DNA of 64,000 nt from Pseudogemmatithrix spongiicola. Its GTDB lineage: Bacteria > Gemmatimonadota > Gemmatimonadetes > Gemmatimonadales > Gemmatimonadaceae. The DNA is taken from positions 620,001-684,000 of the forward strand of contig NZ_CP130613.1 in the NCBI RefSeq assembly GCF_030623445.1, in the 5' to 3' direction. Each line of letters begins with the position of its first letter. Position 1 is the first letter of the stretch. A program made the translations under genes and the position numbers. Under the pieces are notes generated by a model, which saw nothing but the letters and a program-made list of their open reading frames with translations, was not told the origin of the DNA and did not search any database. Below are positions 58,210 through 64,000 of this stretch, in pieces.

Positions 58210-58255
58210 GCGGTGGAAGCGGCGCGATTCTCGTACGACAGCTGGACAGATAGCG
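58210..58255 (+). repeat. Right copy of the 46-bp direct repeat (attR-like)
   Basis: Same orientation as 51951-51996, with mismatches only at its 5th and 8th positions. It encodes in frame the last residues of the YfiM-like protein (GSGAILVRQLDR and stop) but has no gene body before it, so it is the orphan copy. Chromosomal high-GC sequence resumes after it. Confidence 0.85.
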
Positions 58256-58328
58256 GACCACGTGGACGGGACCCTTTGCCCACCGCCGCGACTATATTGA
58301 AGCGTACGCGAATCCTGGGAGCCCCCTG

Positions 58329-58811
58329 ATGCACCCCCGCACCAAGTTCCTCCTCGGCGGAGCCGTCGTCCTCGGCGCCGCAGGCGTCCTGATGGCCGGC
58401 GCCATCAAGGACACCGGCATCTACTTCCTGATGCCCGCCGAGCTGGAAGCCAAAGTGGCCGAAGACCCGTCGATGGTCGGGACCGGCGTGAAGGTCGGCG
58501 CGAAGGTCGTGCCGGGGACGGTCGTACGCGACTCGTCCGGCCGCATGGTCACGTTCCAGATGACCGACGGCAAGGCGACGTATCCGGTCGTGTACCGCGG
58601 GATCATCCCCGACACCTTCTCCGATTCCGTGGAAGTGGTCGTCGAAGGCCGTCTCGATGCGACGGGCACCTTCCAGGCGACGACGCTGCTCGCCAAGTGC
58701 GCCTCGCGCTACGAAGCCACGCCGGAGAGCTACGAGGCGATGCGCAAGGCGATGGAGAGCGGCGCCCCGATGCCGGCGGGCCACGACAGCGCCGCGACGA
58801 AGTCGTACTGA
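58329..58811 (+). CDS. ccmE: Cytochrome c maturation haem chaperone CcmE, CxxxY type
   Basis: 160 residues. An N-terminal anchor helix (about 8-24, FLLGGAVVLGAAGVLM) is followed by the OB-fold: GTVVRDSSGRMVTFQMTD and YRGIIPDTF. At the haem-attachment site the usual HxxxY is CASRY, so Cys replaces the covalent haem-binding His, as known from archaeal and some bacterial CcmE. It carries haem to CcmF across the membrane. The operon ccmE-ccmF-ccmH-CcmI-like starts here, 73 bases after the island's right repeat; a TATATT at 58293 may be its -10. Confidence 0.9.
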   Translation: MHPRTKFLLGGAVVLGAAGVLMAGAIKDTGIYFLMPAELEAKVAEDPSMVGTGVKVGAKVVPGTVVRDSSGRMVTFQMTDGKATYPVVYRGIIPDTFSDSVEVVVEGRLDATGTFQATTLLAKCASRYEATPESYEAMRKAMESGAPMPAGHDSAATKSY

Positions 58812-58814
58812 GTC

Positions 58815-60836
58815 GTGGTTCTCGTCGGCGAGCTGTCCCTGTGGATCGCCCTCCTGATGGGCGTCTGGGCCGTCACGTTGAGTTTCGCGGGCGGCTACCT
58901 CAAGCGTGAAGACCTGATCGTCAGCGGCGAGCGCGGCCTCTATGCCACCACGGGCTTCGTGGTGCTGGCCTCGCTCGGACTCTGGACCGCGCTGCTGACC
59001 AGTGATTTTTCCGTGCGCTACGTGGCATCGTTCACGAGCGCCAACCTGCCGATCGTCTACAAGTTCTCGGCGTTCTGGGGCGGCCAGGCGGGCTCGATGC
59101 TCTTCTGGTGCCTTGTGCTTGCCGGCTATGCGGCCGCGGCGACGTTCACCAACCGAAGCAAGAACCGCGCGCTGATGCCGTGGGTGACGGGCACGAACGC
59201 CGCGGTGCTGCTCTTCTTCGTGATGGCGACGACGATTGCGTCGAACCCGTTCGAACGACTCGAGTGGATTCCGCCCGATGGCCGCGGCCTGAACCCGCAG
59301 CTGCAGAACCCGGCGATGGCCATCCATCCGCCGCTGCTCTACCTGGGCTACGTCGCGACGGCGATTCCCTTCGGCTTCGCGATCGCCGCGCTGGTCACGC
59401 GCCGCTTGGACGCCGAGTGGTTGGGCGCGGTGCGGAAGTGGAGCATCATCTCCTGGGTGTTCCTCACGCTGGGCATCCTGCTCGGGATGTGGTGGGCGTA
59501 CGTGGAGCTGGGTTGGGGCGGCTACTGGATGTGGGACCCGGTGGAGAACGCCTCGCTGCTCCCCTGGCTGACGGGTACGGCGTTCCTGCACTCGATCATG
59601 ATCCAGGAAAAGCGCGGCATGCTGCGCAAGTGGAACGTGATCCTGGTCGTCGGCACGTTCCTGCTCAGCATCCTCGGCACGTTCATCACGCGCTCGGGGA
59701 TCATCCAGAGCGTGCACTCGTTCGCGCAGAGCAACATCGGCATGTGGTTCGCCGTGTTCATGGTGCTCATGCTCGTGGTGACCTCGTGGCTGGTCTCGGT
59801 CCGCCTCAAGGACCTGGAGGCAAAGGCCGAGTTGGAGGCGATGATCTCGCGCGAGGCGGCGTTCCTGTACAACAACCTCGTGCTGGTGGGCATCGCGTTC
59901 TCGGTGCTCTGGGGGACGCTGTTCCCGATTCTCTCCGAGGCGGTGCGCGGCTCGAAGATCACGGTGGGCGAGAGCTTCTTCAACACGGTGAACGTCCCGC
60001 TGGGCCTGCTGCTGCTGGCGTTGACCGGCATCGGCCCGCTGATCGCCTGGCGTCGCGCCTCGGTGCAGAACATCCAACGGCAGTTCGCGGGCCCGGCGTT
60101 CTTCGGCGTCGTGGCCGCTGCCGTGCTCTGGGTGCTCGGCGCGCGCGAACTCTACCCGCTGATGGCCTGGGGCCTCGGCGCCTTCGTGGCCGGCACGATC
60201 ATCCAGGAGTTCTACAAGGGTGCGATGGCGCGCATGAAGATGCATGGCGAGAACATCTTCACCGCGCTCGTGAACCTCGTGACGCGCAATCGCCGCCGCT
60301 ACGGCGGCTACATCGTGCACGCGGGCATCGTCATCCTGTTCTCGGCGTTCGCCGGCATGGCGTTCCGTCAGGAGTACGACGTGACGCTGCGCGAAGGCGA
60401 GAGCTTCACGACCAAGGATCCGTTCGGCAAGGAATGGACCTTCACCAGCGACGGCATCTCGCAGTTCAAGGCGCTGAACCGCGACGTCGTCACGGTCGCG
60501 CTGATGCCGGTCATGGAAGGCAAGGCCTTCCCGGTGCTCACCAGCGAGAAGCGGCAGCACTTCGATACGCGCGGCAACCCGACGTTCCAGCCGAGCACGG
60601 AAGTGGGCATCCTGCAGATGCAGCGGCAGGACGTGTACCTCGTGCTTGCCGGCACAATCGGCGACCGCGCGGAGATCCGCATCAACTTCAATCCGCTCGT
60701 CGTGTGGGTGTGGCACGGCGGCATCCTGATGGCACTGGGCGGCTTGATTGTGATGTGGCCGCAGAGCGAGCGGAAGCGGCAGGGCGGCTACGTGACGGAA
60801 CTCGCGCCGCAGCACGCCGAGACGGCGGGCGTCTGA
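58815..60836 (+). CDS. ccmF: Cytochrome c haem lyase subunit CcmF
   Basis: 673 residues from a GTG three bases after ccmE. It has about 14 membrane helices and the WWD haem-handling motif WGGYWMWDPVENASLLPW, with flanking conserved histidines (FLHSIMIQEKRG). The large periplasmic segment is at the C-terminal third, and the final helix (VWVWHGGILMALGGLIVMW) is typical. CcmF reduces and ligates haem to apocytochrome c in System I. It overlaps ccmH by one base. CcmABCD and CcmG are not in this window. Confidence 0.95.
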   Translation: MVLVGELSLWIALLMGVWAVTLSFAGGYLKREDLIVSGERGLYATTGFVVLASLGLWTALLTSDFSVRYVASFTSANLPIVYKFSAFWGGQAGSMLFWCLVLAGYAAAATFTNRSKNRALMPWVTGTNAAVLLFFVMATTIASNPFERLEWIPPDGRGLNPQLQNPAMAIHPPLLYLGYVATAIPFGFAIAALVTRRLDAEWLGAVRKWSIISWVFLTLGILLGMWWAYVELGWGGYWMWDPVENASLLPWLTGTAFLHSIMIQEKRGMLRKWNVILVVGTFLLSILGTFITRSGIIQSVHSFAQSNIGMWFAVFMVLMLVVTSWLVSVRLKDLEAKAELEAMISREAAFLYNNLVLVGIAFSVLWGTLFPILSEAVRGSKITVGESFFNTVNVPLGLLLLALTGIGPLIAWRRASVQNIQRQFAGPAFFGVVAAAVLWVLGARELYPLMAWGLGAFVAGTIIQEFYKGAMARMKMHGENIFTALVNLVTRNRRRYGGYIVHAGIVILFSAFAGMAFRQEYDVTLREGESFTTKDPFGKEWTFTSDGISQFKALNRDVVTVALMPVMEGKAFPVLTSEKRQHFDTRGNPTFQPSTEVGILQMQRQDVYLVLAGTIGDRAEIRINFNPLVVWVWHGGILMALGGLIVMWPQSERKRQGGYVTELAPQHAETAGV

Positions 60837-61441
60837 TGCTGACGCGTCGGGAGTGGTTCGTCGCGGCGGCTGGCGCGGGCGCGGTACTGACGAGCCGCGT
60901 GCTGAGTGGCCAAGGCCAGCCGACGTTCACGCCGATGGACCAGGGCGCGTACCGGCCCGTGCTGCGGGAGCCCAAGCCGGGTGCGCAGCCGTCGATGACG
61001 CCGCTCGAGCGCGACCAACTCGAGCGTACGCTCAAGTGCCAGTGCACCTGCATCCTCGATGTCTACACCTGCCGCACGACGGACTTCACCTGTAGTGTGT
61101 CGCCGGCGATGCACCGCGACGTGATGCGGCTGGTGGAAGGCGGCTTCACCGCGCAGGAGATCAAGGATGCCTTCGTCGCGACGTACGGCGAGGTCGCGCT
61201 GACGGCGCCCGTGAAGCAGGGCTTCAATTGGGCGGGGTACTTCGCCCCCGCCGTGGTGATGACGACGGGCGGCATCATCCTCACGATGATGATCAAGCGC
61301 TGGACGGCGCGGGCCGCGGCCAACGCGCCGGTGGTGGCCGCCGGTTCGGCGAGCGCTGCGGTGGTCGCGCCGCGCATTGATGCCAGCGCCGACGAGATGG
61401 CGCGCCTCGAGAAGGCGCTGCGCGAGGAAGACTTCGAGTGA
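60836..61441 (+). CDS. ccmH: CcmH-like thiol-reducing protein with atypical cysteine cluster
   Basis: 201 residues from the ATG at 60836, sharing its A with the ccmF stop. A twin-arginine-like signal (LTRREWFVAAAGAGAVL) opens it. The LRCxxC of normal CcmH is replaced by LKCQCTC followed by further cysteines (VYTC, DFTC). The helical FTAQEIKDAFVATYGEVAL block and a following membrane helix (GYFAPAVVMTTGGIILTMMI) fit CcmH/NrfF. It should reduce the CxxCH thiols of apocytochrome c or pass them to CcmF. Overlaps the next gene by GTGA. Confidence 0.82.
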   Translation: MLTRREWFVAAAGAGAVLTSRVLSGQGQPTFTPMDQGAYRPVLREPKPGAQPSMTPLERDQLERTLKCQCTCILDVYTCRTTDFTCSVSPAMHRDVMRLVEGGFTAQEIKDAFVATYGEVALTAPVKQGFNWAGYFAPAVVMTTGGIILTMMIKRWTARAAANAPVVAAGSASAAVVAPRIDASADEMARLEKALREEDFE

Positions 61442-61950
61442 TCGCCCTGCTGCTCGGCTCGGTGCTGGCCGTCGCTGCGCTTGCCTTCGTGATGTGGCCG
61501 CTGCTGAAGGGCGGCCTGCGGAACACGCCGATCGTCCTCGCGCCGGAGCAGGCGCCGGAAGCGAGCGCCCTCGAGGCACTTCGCGAAATCGAGTTCGACC
61601 AAGCCACCGGGAAGCTCTCGCCGGAGGACTACGCCACGCTCAAGGCGACGTACACGCCGCGCGCGTTGGCGGAGTTGCGGGCGCGCGAGGCGGGGGACGT
61701 CGCTGCGGCGACACCGGCCGCCGCAGCCGCACGCACGGCGGCCGATGACGCGGCCGAGGCGCTGATTGCCCGCGTGAAGCGGGGTGGACGCAGCTGCCCG
61801 AGTTGCGGTCCGCGGCCGGAGAGCGACGCGCTGTTCTGCTCCGATTGCGGGCGGATGCTGGGCGCCGGCTGCCCGTCGTGCGGTGCGGCGGTCGCAGCCG
61901 ACGCGAAGTTCTGCGTGGAGTGCGGGGCGTCCGTCGCCGCGGTCAGCTAA
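61438..61950 (+). CDS. CcmI-like membrane protein with double zinc ribbon
   Basis: 170 residues from a GTG overlapping ccmH. An N-terminal helix (MIALLLGSVLAVAALAFVMW) and ALEALREIEFDQATGKLSPEDYATLK, the membrane-proximal signature of CcmI, come first. Instead of TPR repeats the C-terminus has two CxxC...CxxC zinc ribbons (CPSC, CSDC, CPSC, CVEC). CcmI chaperones apocytochrome c. Here the ribbon may replace that function or sense something else. Last gene of the ccm operon. Confidence 0.72.
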   Translation: MIALLLGSVLAVAALAFVMWPLLKGGLRNTPIVLAPEQAPEASALEALREIEFDQATGKLSPEDYATLKATYTPRALAELRAREAGDVAAATPAAAAARTAADDAAEALIARVKRGGRSCPSCGPRPESDALFCSDCGRMLGAGCPSCGAAVAADAKFCVECGASVAAVS

Positions 61951-63100
61951 GCGCGGCGGCTCGGCGTAGGATTTCCGGCTGCTCCTGCAGCACGTCCCGT
62001 ACCGCCCGCTTCGCCGGTAGCATCCGCAGCACCGGCATCAGCACGCGATCGCGCAGCCACCGTGCGCGCGGTGCTGTCGCATCCGCCAGCGCACCGAGCC
62101 GCGACGATGTCGTCGCGACTCGGGTGACCGCCGGCCTCCGCCGCTTCTCATAGGCTACCAGCGCCGCAGGCACGTTCTGGAACGACCGCAACGCATCCAC
62201 CAGGATGGCGGCGTCCACCATCGCGCTGTTCGCCCCTTGGCCGAGGTTCGGTGCCATCGCGTGTGCGGCATCGCCGAGCAGCGTCACGCGGCCGACAGAC
62301 CAGCGCGCGCAGTGCACTTGCACCACGCGGTGCAGCAGGAGGTCGTCCCAGCGTGCGAGTGCGGCGAGCAACGGTTGTGCCGCGGGGTAGGCGCTGCTCC
62401 ATGCTTGGCGGAAGGCGTCGAGATCTCGTGCCGCGACGGCTGCTTGCAGCGCCGGGGTGCCGGCCGAGGCGTAGAGATACGTGGCCGCATCGACCGCGAA
62501 GCTGCCGAAGATTCCGGCGGACGTCCACGCCTCCTCCTCTCGCGCCAGGCCAGCTGGCACAAGCGCCCGAACGTATGCGATGCCCTCCGACACGCGCGCG
62601 CCGAAATCGAGCGACTCGCGCACGACCGAGTGCGCACCGTCGGCCGCGATGATCAAGTCGGCCTGCAGCTCCGTCTCGCCCTGCGCGTGTCGGACGCGAA
62701 CCCGGCCCTCGGGATGCACGGCGAGGACTTCCGACCCGAAGCGTGCCTCGATGCGCGGCTCGGCGGCGATCGCATCGAGCAGCACCGCGGCCAGCGTCGC
62801 GCGCCGCAGCATGCGCACCGGCGGCATCGCCGTCATCGGTTCGAGGAGGGCGCGGCCGTTGCCGTCCACGATGCGGCCGTTCCGCACCAAGGGGGCATCC
62901 GCCAACGCGGGTCCGAGTCCGAGGCCCTCAAGCACGGCCATGCCATTGGCCGCGATCGCAATCCCCGCACCGACGGCGCGCGGGTGGGCAATGCGCTCGA
63001 GCAGCGTGACGTGGGCGCCGGCCTTGGCCAGCAAGAGCGCCGTGGTGCTGCCGCCGATGGCGCCGCCGACGACGATGACACGAAGCGAATCCAGCTGCAT
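61943..63100 (-). CDS. FAD-dependent monooxygenase
   Basis: 385 residues from the ATG at 63100; the tandem ATG at 63103 is too near the GGAGG ribosome-binding site. A Rossmann FAD motif VVGGAIGGSTTALLLAKAG starts at about residue 8, the DG motif is ADLIIAADGAHSVVRE, and the GD motif is VTLLGDAAHAMAPNLGQGAN. These define the para-hydroxybenzoate hydroxylase-type class A flavoprotein monooxygenases. Substrate unknown. It overlaps the 3' end of the CcmI-like gene by eight bases and is divergent from the regulator next door, which may control it. Confidence 0.88.
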   Translation of the reverse strand: MQLDSLRVIVVGGAIGGSTTALLLAKAGAHVTLLERIAHPRAVGAGIAIAANGMAVLEGLGLGPALADAPLVRNGRIVDGNGRALLEPMTAMPPVRMLRRATLAAVLLDAIAAEPRIEARFGSEVLAVHPEGRVRVRHAQGETELQADLIIAADGAHSVVRESLDFGARVSEGIAYVRALVPAGLAREEEAWTSAGIFGSFAVDAATYLYASAGTPALQAAVAARDLDAFRQAWSSAYPAAQPLLAALARWDDLLLHRVVQVHCARWSVGRVTLLGDAAHAMAPNLGQGANSAMVDAAILVDALRSFQNVPAALVAYEKRRRPAVTRVATTSSRLGALADATAPRARWLRDRVLMPVLRMLPAKRAVRDVLQEQPEILRRAAALS

Positions 63101-63178
63101 CATTCCTCCAGTAGGGTGTGCGAACCGTACGGCAGCCCCATCCTCCGCTCGTTGACCGATTCCGCCAACGCATTGACC

Positions 63179-64000
63179 GTGCCCGCCACCCCACGCGCCG
63201 TCTCCGAGCATGACACCATCCTGGCCAGCGTTCCCGCCGGCGTGCTGGCGGTCGCGGTGTCGCTGGGCGCCGACCGCGATGCACTCCTGCACGCGGCCGG
63301 CCTTCGCGAGTCCGAGCTCGCGGATCCCGACGCCCGTGTGCCCGTGTCCTGCGACCTGCGGCTGTGGGAAGCATTGGCTTCGCAGCGCATGGGCCTCGAG
63401 ATCGGCCAGCGCCTGGGACTGGGGGCCGCGGGCATCGTCGGCCACGTGATGCGTCACGGGAGCACCGTGGCCGAGGCGCTCGAGCTCATGCAGCGCTTCG
63501 CGGCCGTGGTGCATCCCGAGCTGATGCCGCGGACCGAACGTCGGATGACACCCGCGGGGGAGCGCATCGTCTTCGTGCGTCCACCGACGCCAGCTTTCGC
63601 CCGACTACGTGAGCCCGTGTACGCGCAGGCGGCGAGCACGGTGAGCGTGATGGAGGCGCTGCTCGGACGCCGCGTGCGGGCGGCGTGGGTGACCTACCCG
63701 CTGTCGCGTCCTGACGATGCGGCGCGGCACGAACAGTTCTTTGCCGCTCCGGTGGCATGGAACGGCCGCGTGTTCGAAGTCGCGTTCGATGCCGCGGTGC
63801 TTGCGCAGGTGCTGCCGCGCGCCGATGCGCTCGTCCTGCCGTACCTCACGCGGCACGCCGAGGCCATGCACGCCGCACTCGAGCGAGAGGGGGACATCGT
63901 GGCGAGCGTCCGGCGCGAGATCGGCATCGCGCTCGCCCACGGCGAGCCACGCAGCGGCGACATCGCCCGGCGACTCGCCATGTCGGCACGGACGCTGTCT
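63179..64000 (+). CDS. AraC-family transcription regulator (3' end outside window)
   Basis: 274 codons from the GTG at 63179 to the window edge, open throughout; an in-frame TTG at 63173 is an alternative start. The N-terminal 170 residues match the arabinose-binding-like domain of OruR/GadX-type AraC regulators (GLEIGQRLGLGAAGIVGHVM, AEALELMQRF). A linker and the first helix-turn-helix follow (SGDIARRLAMSARTL), and the second is cut off. It is 78 bases from and divergent to the FAD monooxygenase, a likely target. Confidence 0.85.
   Translation, partial: MPATPRAVSEHDTILASVPAGVLAVAVSLGADRDALLHAAGLRESELADPDARVPVSCDLRLWEALASQRMGLEIGQRLGLGAAGIVGHVMRHGSTVAEALELMQRFAAVVHPELMPRTERRMTPAGERIVFVRPPTPAFARLREPVYAQAASTVSVMEALLGRRVRAAWVTYPLSRPDDAARHEQFFAAPVAWNGRVFEVAFDAAVLAQVLPRADALVLPYLTRHAEAMHAALEREGDIVASVRREIGIALAHGEPRSGDIARRLAMSARTLS

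Noticed and set aside
51951-58255. 46-bp repeat as a transposon target-site duplication
   Set aside because: IS3 and IS481 elements make duplications of only a few bases; 46 bp in a gene end fits site-specific recombination better.

Overview
The window is GC-rich bacterial chromosome, with dense gene packing, many GTG/TTG starts and frequent ATGA-type overlaps. Gene content (PTPS-type pterin synthase, HEAT-repeat secreted proteins beside an ECF-type sigma factor, System I cytochrome c maturation with a CxxxY CcmE, dockerin-tailed secreted protease, Big-like lipoproteins, HerA/NurA) fits a Gram-negative soil or aquatic lineage such as Gemmatimonadota. That placement is inferred from gene style only; no rRNA is present. 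No tRNA, rRNA or CRISPR array was seen.

Layout, left to right. 1-3216: tail of a sigma factor, a membrane-anchored anti-sigma-like protein and two exported HEAT-repeat proteins in one operon. 3202-5390 (-): thymidine kinase and a DEAD-box-like protein that has lost its ATPase motifs and carries an RGG-like tail. 5450-8470: aminotransferase, small proteins, lipoprotein. 8469-16061: an archaeal-style nurA-herA-sbcD(mre11)-sbcC(rad50) DNA-end-processing operon followed by a GNAT acetyltransferase. 16066-18327: a small membrane protein, a stand-alone structured RNA with its own promoter and terminator (6S-like rod), then PTPS, GTP cyclohydrolase I and an SDR reductase, which together look like a tetrahydrobiopterin route. 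18355-25842: YbdK ligase, acyl-CoA synthetase, ParA-like ATPase with TPR partner, phosphoribosyltransferase, YtxJ-like redox protein. 25852-33571 (-): a type III-like restriction-modification locus, res - AlbA/Schlafen-type regulator - mod, with an AT-rich dyad just before mod. 33622-38443: V4R protein, ligA (apparently starting at CTG), ferritin, thymidine phosphorylase. 38493-44578: a secreted metalloprotease gene split by one in-frame TAG, a lipoprotein that may be cohesin-like, and Big-like lipoproteins. 44706-50177: gyrB, dciA, recF, crotonase (-) and mtnA (+). 50187-51994: glpK and a YfiM-like gene.

51951-58255 is the most striking region. A 46-bp direct repeat (2 mismatches) duplicates the 3' end of the YfiM-like gene and brackets about 6.2 kb of visibly lower-GC DNA. 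Inside are a GHKL (MORC/MutL/Hsp90-type) ATPase and a winged-helix protein in an overlapping operon, a divergent ~711-residue protein combining an alpha-CTD-like helix-hairpin-helix with a sigma-region-4-like helix-turn-helix, and nested insertion-sequence debris. There is no integrase. I recognise no named system with this gene set, so it is my best candidate for an undescribed (possibly defence) system.

58329-61950: ccmE-ccmF-ccmH and a CcmI-like zinc-ribbon protein, the haem-handling half of cytochrome c maturation. 61943-64000: a FAD monooxygenase and the start of an AraC-type regulator.
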